Shown: one piece after another, positions 10,323 through 18,707 of the stretch
Layout of the letters: the number at the start of each line of letters is the position of its first letter
Position numbering within the stretch: the stretch's first letter is position 1
Assembly: GCA_022925895.1 (NCBI GenBank)
Contig: JAKSYS010000654.1
Coordinates: 1-34,965 of the forward strand
DNA length: 34,965 nt
Direction: 5' to 3'
Origin: Fragilaria crotonensis
Lineage: Eukaryota > Bacillariophyta > Fragilariophyceae > Fragilariales > Fragilariaceae
Translations under genes and position numbers: made by a program
Notes under the pieces: model-generated
Databases searched by the model: none
Told to the model about the DNA's origin: nothing
Seen by the model: the letters and a program-made list of their open reading frames with translations, nothing else

Positions 10323-10869
10323 GTTAACTCCAACGAGTGATTGTCAAAGTGCAGCACCACACTACTGATAGCTCCAGAACGGCAAACCGCCAATGCAATC
10401 CTCGTCGGTCACTAGTCACGAGGACGATCGTCGATCGGGACGGTTTGTTTTTATGGGGATAAGAGTTCTTAGAACTTTGATGCACATCGAATGCCGTATG
10501 GTGACTTACTATTCACGAGTACCGTGACTGACGGATCAATACGGGGAGCTTCTTTCGCGAGTGTGTTTGAAATACCTCGTACATGTACTGGTACATGTAC
10601 TTGTACCAGGTATGTACAACATGAGAACAAAACCCTGGTCGCAGAAAGTGTGGTCTCCCGTCACAATTTTGGAGTCGAACACACTTGCTCTGAGACCCAT
10701 TTCAATAAGATATGCATACCCAGTTCACATCAACATGCTTCCACATCAGGGAGCCTCACCTTCATTTATTCACACTTTCCATTCCGAGTCTACCAAGCAA
10801 ATCAAGGAATTCATATTATTCCACGATGACTCGACGTGGTTTACATGGATACACCATTTGATGTCATGG
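10323..10869. other. Intergenic region upstream of the SHPRH-like gene
   Basis: No gene is recognised. About 260 bp upstream of the SHPRH start lies a dense GTAC palindrome cluster (10580-10617) containing GTACATGTAC twice and TTGTACCAGGTATGTAC. The open frames here (for example 10561-10890) have no recognisable domain and pass through the palindrome cluster, so I treat them as chance. Confidence 0.5.
10580..10617. promoter_or_regulatory. GTAC palindrome cluster, putative promoter element
   Basis: Two copies of the palindrome GTACATGTAC flank CTGGTAC, followed by GTACCAGG. The cluster lies 258 bp upstream of the SHPRH-like start codon on the minus strand. The same core appears upstream of several other minus-strand genes in this window. 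It could be a transcription factor site; no factor can be named. Confidence 0.35.
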
Positions 10870-11192
10870 CTCAACAATGCGTCTTTCTAATTGGAAAAGG
10901 TGATGCTGTTTTTTTTTTGCTCAATCATGTTTAATTATTTGTCTTTCACTTTGGGGAAGCGCCCATGATGATTGGTTGGTGGAAAGTTTTCCACCAGATG
11001 CAAGATTGACTAGTGCCGCCATTGGTTGCAACGTTGCTCAGGCAATCATGGGTGGTGCGACCTCAAGTCTCACAACGGTCATGACCGATGCTGAGTGGTA
11101 CGCGAGCGAGTCCAGGATTCTTGCTGACAGCCATTGTACTCTGTTCCTTATTTGGACTCCCACTGTGTGGCGCCAACCGCCAGACTACTTGA
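10870..11192 (+). pseudogene. MFS metabolite:H+ symporter C-terminal remnant
   Basis: Three frames together spell the last three membrane helices of an MFS metabolite:H+ symporter. First is AQSCLIICLSLWGSA (from 10919), then VESFPPDARLTSAAIGCNVA and QAIMGGATSSLTTVMTDA (from about 10979), and after a frame change PGFLLTAIVLCSLFGLPLCG ending at TGA 11190-11192. The VESFPP-ARLTS block followed by IGxNxAQAxxGGxT is typical of this family before the final helix. At least two indels separate the parts: one near 10963-10975, and one near 11085-11112. A run of ten T (10909-10918) may hide another. No N-terminal helices are found upstream. The frame starting at 10976 (a TTG) and running to 11515 is therefore not a real gene as it stands. 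Confidence 0.65.
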
Positions 11193-11558
11193 GCTCGTGG
11201 GACAGGACGAGGCGTCGGAATGTGACACGGCTGGGGATCCTAGTCATGAGAGAAAAGGTGTGGTGTCACCATTCCTTGCATCTCCCCGAGGACAGCGCTT
11301 ATGCTATTGCTGAACAAGAAATGAGTTACACCCTCCGGTCTATAGTCAATCGCTGTGTGAAAGGCTCTCCCACATGGATTGCGCCCGTCACCAGCTCACA
11401 TCGCGAAATATACATCATACAGGGTATTGTCAAGTCTTCAATTAGGTGTGAAATGAGTTTCTTTATAGTGCGAAATGAAGTTTCTTATAGTACGAACATG
11501 GACGTACTCGATTAGATAAAACACAAACCAAACACTGATGACACCCCCAAGACAACAT
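11193..11558. other. Intergenic, no gene recognised
   Basis: This is sequence between the MFS remnant and the FTR1 stop codon. It contains a short near-repeat, GTGAAATGAGTTTCTTTATAG and GCGAAATGAAGTTTCTTATAG (both about 11447-11490). No coding signal is recognisable. Confidence 0.4.
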
Positions 11559-12597
11559 CTATGCATGCGCTTCTCCTTCTTCTTTGCCGGCATCTTCATC
11601 CGACGAAGTGTCCTCTTTGGTATAGTTGACCGCCTTCTCCTCGTCGACCGCGTCGCCGGCTTGAAAGATAGTATCCGCATTGGCACGGGCGATCTTGGTG
11701 TTGCGCCACTTGAGGAAGTGAAGGAGGACTCCGAATGCGAGCCACAGCCAGAAGCTGCAAATCTGAAGAACAGTTCGACTCGACGAGTATCCGAAAGGCT
11801 TGAGCACGGCCATGGGGAGTTGCGAGCTACTAAGAGCTGGGTCTTCAATGACATACACATCTGGGGTCTCGCCAGCAACCTCTTCGAATTCGTGCAATCC
11901 ACCGACAAAGAGTCCGACGGAGAGGAAGAGCATGATGCCCCCATGAAGAATGCGAGCCAGCCCTTGTTTTGAATCTGAAATTGGCAATGTAGATAAGTCC
12001 TCCCAATACGAGAGCAATGGCGATTCCGGCAAGGGCGGAGATGGGAATTGATTTAGCGGTGTTTCCGAGGAAGAAAGGAATTAAGAACACTCCGCATTCG
12101 GCGACCTCACGCCAAATGTTCCATGCAACGTTGAATCTAATCTCCTGCAGGGTGATACCAACATCCTTTTCCGTAGTTTTCTCTTGGAATGATCCATTGG
12201 CCCACATACAAAGGTTCTTCCTGCAAGGGAGGAGAGGGACCTTGGCGTACACTCCGAGCCAGACAGGGATCTTGACTGAGAGCTGCAAGATGCAAATGGC
12301 TGCCACAACCTTGGAGACTCCTTCGATAATTTCGACAACTCGATCATCGAGCTCGCCGGACACGACACCAAGGGGGATGGCAACTGCTAGAATGACCAGA
12401 GTGGCCACCAGGGTAGCGAACGCAGCAGCAATAGTAACATTCTTGAGCTTCTCTTTCTTTTCTTCCTCATCGGATTCCTCGCATCTCAGAATGGCAGTTC
12501 TGTAATTACCAATGATGAGACTTGCCTCGAGGAATTCACGTGCGAAGATGGTCGCAACGGCGATGTTGAAGAGGGAGTCTGGGTCTTCGTCGCTCAT
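11559..12597 (-). CDS. FTR1: FTR1-type high-affinity iron permease (frame broken by one base)
   Basis: The N-terminal frame (from ATG 12597, good AAACATG context) and the C-terminal frame (to 11559) are one gene. It carries both R-E-x-x-E iron motifs of the FTR1/OFeT family: REFLE at residues 20-24 and REVAE at 163-167. A VEIIEG element lies at 88-93 and the conserved [14 protein letters not shown], then [21 protein letters not shown], follow in the second frame. The frame changes in AATTTCAG (plus 11976-11982): one T too many on the coding strand. Without it the ORF is 346 codons. Seven hydrophobic segments fit a plasma-membrane ferric permease that works with a multicopper oxidase; no oxidase gene is nearby. 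No intron with GT-AG ends and correct phase explains the shift. The C-terminus is acidic and Lys-rich (cytosolic). Confidence 0.85.
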
Positions 12598-14291
12598 GTT
12601 TACCTTTTGAGTTCAAGATTTGGATGTTGGTAATTTGTGATCCATTTCTGGTCTCAATTTTTTGGACAGGGGCAGTTTGAGGCATCAAAGAGGAGATTGG
12701 ACACACGCCATGCCGCATTATTGACGGTAGCCTTTCTACCAGGATCTAAAAAAGACGTTTCCGATGTGTGTCCACTTACGAGGGACGGGTGTCATATCGT
12801 CGGCAGTGCGGGTTACACGCGCAATTCCGTGGCGGGCGCGTGGCTCGAAGGGCCCCGGAGGCAAGGGCGCGTGGAGTTTTTCCACCTGGAGGGTTGGGAT
12901 TGACCCATCATGAGAGTGGGAAGAGGTGATGACCAATGTACCTATGTATACTTATGCACGACGTGACGATGACCTCAATCGAGGACGTGGGACGCAAGCA
13001 CATACTCCGAGCAAGATTTTGTTGCTGCAACAAGAGAACCGTTCTGCACACAGAAACACTGAGTCAACGGAAAAAATAGATCAAATGGACATGGGCCATG
13101 ACCATGAACCATGATGATGACCCATGACTCTTGATGCAACTGCTTTGAGATCCTGCAACAGATGACGCATTTTTCGATTTGACATGCGTTTTATACGCAG
13201 ATTATGGATTATGTACGTGCTGGTAGTATCTTTACGAATCTGGAATTTGCGGTTAGCAGTTTGCAGTTTGAATACTGCGTATCCTTCAGACTGCCATTGT
13301 TGAACTTGCATGTTGCATGAATGCATGAACGATGACACCTGAACACGCATCAGTTGGCTAGTAGTGCAGGAGTCGTGTGTCCAGGACGAGCGCACCGTGC
13401 CGCGACGCTCTCTAGAGTGCAATGCTAAACCGCTAACCATGCGTTTGTCTCTGATATGTCGGCGAGTGGTAAACTGTACTATCGGTAGCACCTTGAGAAT
13501 TGCTATCTCGAAAGGATGAAGGTTTGCAGTGCTCGTTTGTCTCACTTGACACTTGACACCCATGGTTTATGATTTATGAACCTTTTAAACGAGATTCAAT
13601 GCAATCGACAATCCACAATCCATAGCGTTCGAGTTATTTGCATTTCGTATCTGTCACTACAGTACCAACCCCGACTTCATCCCGTAACTGCCTTATTATG
13701 TGCGCTCGGATCAGAAGTTGAAGTGTTATGAACGGAGCCTATCCACCACACCAACGATGGACCACTTTTGTTTCTGGCGCAAGAGTTCCCAGCGCTTGTG
13801 TTAATCATCATGAAATGCAACAGTGTCCACATAGCACGAGCATTAATGTGGATTAGAACGACCAGCACCAAATCCTTTAGGAAGAGGTGCGTTTTCGAGA
13901 TATGCTCATTTATGTGCAGTTGAAACAGGCGGAGAAGAAATGGCAAATCTGTTGGTTCCGCGCCATGCACGAAAATTTCGTCCTGCATCGGCGCACGGGG
14001 TTTCGGTTCACGCGGACTCCCAAAAATAGGGTTGTAGTCCCCTGATCATCACCAGATACATCACCCTCCCTTGCACGAAGTTGCTTTCACATTCACAAAT
14101 TGTGTGTGCCGATCGCCAGAACTTGAATTGAAAAGCTCATTCAGCCTTGACAAGTTCTCCCCTGTCGCAGGCACTTGCAGTCTTTCGCAAAAGGATACGG
14201 GCCTTACGAACAACTCGAGAAGGAAACGAAACAGAACGAATTCTGGTCTTGAAGCCGTCTCGCAACATCGTTTGATAAGTATCGGTGAAGT
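12598..14291. other. Intergenic 1.7 kb between FTR1 and GT90, no gene supported
   Basis: The longest frame here is a 160-codon minus-strand ORF at 13081-13563, which starts at an ATG but has no recognisable domain, signal or composition bias. Others are under 105 codons. Short local repeats occur: CCATGA units at 13091-13125 and a doubled CACTTGACAC at 13543-13558. The part next to 12598 is presumably the FTR1 promoter; I did not find the ACACGTGC-type iron element described for diatoms within it. Confidence 0.5.
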
Positions 14292-16016
14292 TTATAGCGT
14301 GTCTGTCATTTGCGCCAGTCTCGTCACGACCAGCCCCTGCATTTCTGGTGTGGGTTGAAGCGCCCTTTTCGGCACGCCTTTAAACTCGGAGACGAACCCA
14401 CCATGTAATTGGAACTGATCTGTACCTACAAATGTGTCTTGAACATCCCTCCATCTATTGACCCAATTGGGATCGGCGGTAGTCAAGCCTTGGATATAGC
14501 CATTCAACAATGCCAAAAAGTCGCGATTCAGTTCGTCGGGGTTCACCTTGCGTTTACACCAAGCATTCGCATTCTGGACAATCTGCTTAACTTGCATTAA
14601 ACTTGAATTCTGAACTGCCCACTTTGCCACCTCGGTGAAATTCTCGAGTGACGCGGGAAGGTAGTGAACGCCAGGAATCAGGTCTGCCATGAAATATTCC
14701 TCATAATCTTCTTCGATTTCCAATCGAATCACAACGGAATTGTAACACAATAGTTTTGAAAATCGTCCCGAGAATGAATTCCCATCAATGTCCAAGACAG
14801 CCCGATAGCGCATCGATTCTTCCGATGGAGTGAAATTAGCTTGTTCCGTCTCACGAGCGCATGGTTTGGTGAATCCGAAATCCAGGTGGTCCCCATACTC
14901 AACCTGCTTTACAATCTCCATCATCTTCTTTCGATGATCCCGTTGTTGGGTGCAACTACCTCTCCAAAATGTTTTGGGTATCTTGTCCTCCATCGCCGGA
15001 AAGGTGTCGGTCCATTGCGAGAAGATTGTGTCCCAACCGCTAATACTGTTCGGCGAGGGCATGGTGGCAAGGCCGTACAACTCAAATGCAGGAAAGGGAA
15101 AGGCATAGTGACAACGAACATGTCGGCACAACGTCAGGAAAGGAACTGATTTCATGACATACGTCCCTTGCACTGACATGTTATAATTGTCCTTGTTGCA
15201 CCCCAAGAAATCGCTCAGGTCCATAATGACTGGGAACGAACCGACTTGTTTCAGTACGTCAACAAGCGCAGGGTATGGCTCGGGATCGTCCAAGAGTTGG
15301 AATCTCAAGGCGCGTTGAAAGTTAGGGAATAGTGGCTTGAGACGGCTTAGAATATCCACCGAGTGCCGTCGTCCCAAAACATTTTTGGCGAACCACAAGG
15401 TCGGTCTCGATCCGTTGTGCATGGCAACGAAACCAACGAATGGGCCGTACAACTTGTAATTCCAACCTGGATCAGGTTTGTGGTACGAGTTGTTTATAAA
15501 GTCGAGGATTGGGTCAAGCTCGATACCCTCAGCACCCCATGAATGGTAACTTGAATTCCGTTGTATTAGCTTTGGTTCGGCATCATTGGGACTGCGCACC
15601 ACTTTTGTCGTTGTCACCCACCCCACAGAGGACGTGGCATTCAACAGAAAGTCTTCTTGTCCAGCACCAAGGGCGCTGCGCAAGCTGCCAGAGAGCTGAT
15701 TGATTTGGATGATGCATGTCACAAATGCAAACAAGATGCAGATGCGGCCAACACTCAGTGAAGTACGAGATATCATTGGATGTCTCATGGCAGAATGCAG
15801 AATCGATTCAACCAAATCGACGGATGGCGTCCGGGAATTGGAACTCGGGACTGCGTCTACATGTGTGAAAATCGTGTTCGTAAACCTACCAGGAAGGTCC
15901 GGCCGCACCGTCGGAATCGTGGAAAATCCGAGAACACGTGACACATCATAGTAAGAGTATCGTTCCCACGCTGCGTGGTTTTCAACAGAAAAAAGCAAGG
16001 CCGGCGCGCTTATCAT
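14292..16016 (-). CDS. GT90 (CAP10-like) type II membrane glycosyltransferase
   Basis: The ORF has 574 residues and belongs to the CAP10/GT90 family (PF05686, formerly DUF821), whose members transfer xylose or glucose in the Golgi or ER. Diagnostic blocks are KTFWRGSCT (348-356), RAVLDIDGNSFSGRFSKLLCYNSVV (split at 405-417 and 418-429), and the acceptor-side segment ADLIPGVHYLPASLENF with the following WAVQN. The single hydrophobic anchor is at residues 88-106 (GRICILFAFVTCIIQI), so the enzyme is type II with a lumenal catalytic domain. ATG at 16016 gives an unusually long 87-residue cytosolic part. ATG at 15788 (Met77) would leave 12 residues before the anchor, which is more usual. The array of palindromic repeats starts 11 bp upstream of the first ATG. 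Confidence 0.85.
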   Translation of the reverse strand: MISAPALLFSVENHAAWERYSYYDVSRVLGFSTIPTVRPDLPGRFTNTIFTHVDAVPSSNSRTPSVDLVESILHSAMRHPMISRTSLSVGRICILFAFVTCIIQINQLSGSLRSALGAGQEDFLLNATSSVGWVTTTKVVRSPNDAEPKLIQRNSSYHSWGAEGIELDPILDFINNSYHKPDPGWNYKLYGPFVGFVAMHNGSRPTLWFAKNVLGRRHSVDILSRLKPLFPNFQRALRFQLLDDPEPYPALVDVLKQVGSFPVIMDLSDFLGCNKDNYNMSVQGTYVMKSVPFLTLCRHVRCHYAFPFPAFELYGLATMPSPNSISGWDTIFSQWTDTFPAMEDKIPKTFWRGSCTQQRDHRKKMMEIVKQVEYGDHLDFGFTKPCARETEQANFTPSEESMRYRAVLDIDGNSFSGRFSKLLCYNSVVIRLEIEEDYEEYFMADLIPGVHYLPASLENFTEVAKWAVQNSSLMQVKQIVQNANAWCKRKVNPDELNRDFLALLNGYIQGLTTADPNWVNRWRDVQDTFVGTDQFQLHGGFVSEFKGVPKRALQPTPEMQGLVVTRLAQMTDTL

Positions 16017-16026
16017 GTGGATCCTA

Positions 16027-16151
16027 ATCAGTGAAATTCCACTTACGGTAAGTGAAATTCCACTTACGGTAAGTGAAATTCCACTTATCGTAAGTGAAAT
16101 ACCACTTACCGTAAGTGGAATTCCACTTACGGTAAGTGGAATTTCACTTAC
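16027..16151. repeat. Palindromic 21-bp tandem array 1 (six units)
   Basis: Six units start at 16027 (degenerate), 16048, 16069, 16090, 16111 and 16132, exactly 21 bp apart. The consensus unit is GTAAGTGGAATTCCACTTAC plus one spacer base; the 20-mer is a perfect palindrome. Variants carry A for G in the centre or T for C in the right arm. Each unit can form a hairpin, and both strands carry GTAAGT, the consensus 5' splice site. The array sits between the GT90 first ATG and a 56-bp unique spacer. Confidence 0.95.
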
Positions 16152-16207
16152 TCACAATCCGAAAGAGATACGTGTCGCCTACGCAAATCAGTATGAAGAC
16201 ATTTCTC

Positions 16208-16331
16208 GTAAGTGATATTTCACTTACGGTCAGTGGAATTCCACTTACGGTAAGTGGAATTTCACTTACCGTAAGTGGAATTTCACTTACGGTAAGTGGA
16301 ATTCCACTTACGGTAAGTGGAATTCCACTTA
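16208..16331. repeat. Palindromic 21-bp tandem array 2 (six units)
   Basis: Units start at 16208, 16229, 16250, 16271, 16292 and 16313 with the same 21-bp period and consensus as array 1. The offset between the two arrays (76 bp from 16132 to 16208) is not a multiple of 21, so the spacer was not made by decay of whole units. The last two units are perfect or near perfect palindromes, so the array is young or kept under selection or gene conversion. Confidence 0.95.
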
Positions 16332-16469
16332 GCATGAGAATACCTTGCCGGCTCGTTTGGATCAACCGTTCCAGCTACAAATATCGCAACAGACGTTATT
16401 GGAAGCCAGCGTTCGTGGAAATTACTCCCGGTAACGCAGCTTAACGGCTAGAACTTGTTTTGGCCGGAC

Positions 16470-16745
16470 CTTCCAGGTACTACAGTAGTCGTACATACCA
16501 CGTACTGTACCTCTACTCTCTATGCATTATTCCGAGACTCCCAGTACACTCGATCTTACAGAATGTACAGTATTTTGTACTACCGTAGTGCTCCACATGA
16601 TACAGCTGATGTTGTACTGGAGACTGGTCTGGAGTACTTGTGCTGTATCATACCTGGTACTACAGTACTCGAGTACCTGATACTGGAGGCTGGAGGGTTG
16701 TACCATGGAAATCATTCATGGTGTACTGGTACACATGATGATGGC
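16470..16745. repeat. GTAC/TACC-rich palindromic stretch
   Basis: Over 270 bp there are many short palindromes and near-palindromes built from GTAC, such as CAGGTACTACAGTAG, ACGTACTGTACC, TACCTGGTACTACAGTACTC and GTACTGGTACAC. Two related segments, CAGGTACTACAGTAGTCG (16474) and TGGTACTACAGTACTCG (16655), look like diverged copies. The open frame through it (16455-16871) has no domain and its composition follows the repeat, so I do not call it a gene. Confidence 0.6.
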
Positions 16746-17254
16746 CTCAACTCTGCTGATACAGAAGCCTCTTTGAAAGGAACCATCAGAAAGATTACAC
16801 GACAGTGGATTACGCATGTAGATGAAATGCGAATAACTACAGTGCTTCGTCCTCTTATATCTTGTATATGAGCGCCTATTATTAATTATGGTTTTGTCTC
16901 AGGCCCTTGCCGTAATTCGGAGCATGCTGGCAAGTCATACCTGGATCGTCCTCACTTGTGCATCGTCCCACCAACGATGCTTCTCACTTACACTCTCATC
17001 ACGTAAAATCTATCGCCAATCGCTGGCTCTAGAGGGAATCTTTATTACGGTTGTCGGGACATTACTGCTGGTCCCCGGCAACAAAAGCCAAACAGTCCGA
17101 CTGCTTTAGACTGCCGGTGAAGAACATGTTGAATTTTCCAATGTTGAACTTGTTGCAATCGGACCTGATGGTCGGGAAGCATTTTCCTCGATCCTCACAC
17201 TTGTCTGAGTCTTTCACAAGAACACGAATGGCGGCCCTGGCAAGCAATGCTCCC

Positions 17255-17271
17255 GATCCTCTCGCCCTGAT
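17255..17271. repeat. Target-site duplication, left copy
   Basis: GATCCTCTCGCCCTGAT, identical to 17926-17942. The flanking base differs on both sides in the two copies, so the duplication is exactly 17 bp. It encodes part of IRARGS in the host gene in the same frame in both copies. Confidence 0.9.
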
Positions 17272-17925
17272 AATAATAACATAACTAATTATAGGGTTTT
17301 CACCATGCTCCGGCCGTGAGGCCAGACCTGTGTACCCCATCCTGGCGAGTTTCCTCGCGAGGACTTGTGTGTTTTTAACTAATACTCATGTGGGACTGAA
17401 AAATGAAGTGATTCGTGTTTGTCGCGATCCTTGTACCTTCTGAATCTCAATTGATGTCTTCACTCGTCGTAACCACCTGCGTCTATTAGATGATCGTCCA
17501 TTCAACAGTTTTGCCAAAGAACCTTCACAATAGTGTCGATCGTCAAAACGAAGCAAATGAGGTCGACTGAAGTAATACTTGATTTCTGCGATTTCCATCG
17601 ATCTGACATCGCGCATTTCCTCATCCTTTGTATCGTGTAGGACTTTGTTGCGTGCCTCCCAAAGCCGTGAAAAATGCTCTGCTAATCCTTTCATTGTTGT
17701 CTTAATCGTAGATTCTCCTTGTCGATCATCATTTGTCGGCTTTTCAGCAAACATATCCTTTGATGCGAGCGTTCGCCACGTCGTGCTTAGAAAACCCTTC
17801 ATCATCTGTTCCCAACCAATCTTTGCTTGTGAATCAAGTGCGGAAGTTATTAATGAATGCAGATGTGACGGATATTCGGATATGTCAGGGTTATACGGAT
17901 CATCCTGTGTCGACCAGTGTCGGAT
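17272..17925 (-). mobile_element. 5'-truncated non-LTR-like retroelement insertion
   Basis: The 654-bp insert lies between perfect 17-bp direct repeats (17255-17271 and 17926-17942). On the minus strand it carries an open frame from its 5' junction to TGA at 17386: SALDSQAKIGWEQMMKGFLS, then LWEARNKVLHD, a basic NRRRWLRRVKTS segment, and the end QTRITSFF. The Gln-IGW and W-x-x-RN-x-x-x-H pattern resembles the C-terminal part of proteins encoded by retroelements in diatoms and other protists; reverse transcriptase itself is missing, as expected from 5' truncation. The 3' part (17385-17272) is noncoding and ends GTTATGTTATTATT rather than in poly(A). The class assignment is an inference from the long target duplication and truncation. 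Confidence 0.7.
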
Positions 17926-17942
17926 GATCCTCTCGCCCTGAT
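17926..17942. repeat. Target-site duplication, right copy
   Basis: GATCCTCTCGCCCTGAT, the second copy of the 17-bp duplication, at the 5' junction of the insert on the minus strand. There is no mismatch between copies, which suggests a recent insertion. Confidence 0.9.
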
Positions 17943-18707
17943 CCTAAGGATAATGTCGTAGATACCTTCCGCGTCGACAAGCCGTCCACTGGTATAATTA
18001 CTGAGTCTGAAGGGAGCAGAAATTGGATCAGGAAATTTGCCGTAGTCGTAGTAATTCTGAACGACATGATATTCTCCTCCTGTAATCGTGCCGATGTAAT
18101 CTTCGAACAAAAGAAAATCTGTAGGGATTAGCGAAAGAGGAATGCGGTCTTCCTCCGTTGCAGTGGTTCTTCCGAAAAAATGATCCGACGTAAATTCAAC
18201 GTTGATCGGGTCGAATGTAACCCACGTTGTCTTGATGGTCGGATTAACATCCGCTGCAATTTCATACACAAACGTCGAAAGTGGAGTGCAGGAAGTAGAG
18301 GTGTCAGGGCATCCGACATCGGAGTCGAACTCAAAGTCAAAGGCCCACTTGGGAATACCTGACTGGGTCTCTTCGTCTAGGAATCCTTGGCCAGTCTCGA
18401 ATATGTATTCAAATGGCTTGGCCGGGTTGGGCTCAGTGACGCCAGCGGAGGCATCATAGGCGCGTAGACCAATGCTCACTCTCTTGCCAACACCGTTCGG
18501 GATACTTGTAGCAATTACCCAATTTCCATTGGGAATTTCTGTTCCGTAGAAAACACCAGGATTGACAAGGTTCTGCTCGAAGGCAACAGTGAAACGACGT
18601 GTGGAGAGGCCACGAACACTGGATTGGCCTTCATCTTGAGCGGCGGCGAGTTTTGCCGCTAGGATCGTTAGGACTGGAAAGAGAGTGGATGCAATTGTGA
18701 GCTTCAT

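Larger units (their letters stand above)
17062..18707 (-). pseudogene. Secreted protein gene interrupted by a retroelement
   Basis: The gene begins at ATG 18707 with a signal peptide (MKLTIASTLFPVLTILAAKLAAA). A beta-rich extracellular domain follows, with PNGNWVIATSI, FDSDVGCPDTSTSCTPL and QNYYDYGKFPDP. The open frame reads IYDIILRIRARGS at 17926-17960 and then runs into foreign sequence, ending at 17850. On the far side of the insert, the frame ending at TAA 17062 repeats IRARGS and goes on ALLARAAIRVLVKDSDKCEDRGKC (given in two parts: ALLARAAIRVLV, KDSDKCEDRGKC). Removing the insert and one copy of the 17-bp duplication gives 975 nt, 325 codons, no stop. The rebuilt end (GIYDIILRIRARG..ALLARAAIRVLV) looks like the last two strands of an extracellular beta-sandwich, similar to bacterial secreted proteins. 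Function is unknown. Confidence 0.8.

Noticed and set aside
10976..11515. 179-residue ORF taken as a gene
   Set aside because: It starts at TTG; only its first 35 residues match the MFS family, and the true last helix lies in another frame.
11970..11985. Intron as explanation for the FTR1 frame change
   Set aside because: The TTTCAG acceptor has no donor in the right phase upstream, while one base less restores the conserved SKQGLA frame exactly.
12598..13100. Iron-response element upstream of FTR1
   Set aside because: I looked for ACACGTGC-like sequence in the promoter and did not find one; ACACGTGA near 15935 is inside the GT90 gene.
13081..13563. 160-residue minus-strand ORF
   Set aside because: No domain, signal or compositional support; the length is within chance for this base composition.
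16027..16331. CRISPR array
   Set aside because: Units are directly adjacent with one spacer base and no unique spacers; the genome is eukaryotic.
16015..16444. Open frames on both strands encoding a repeated S-G-I-P-L-T-V heptad
   Set aside because: They follow directly from the 21-bp palindromic array, which is open in all registers; no start context, domain or continuation supports a protein.
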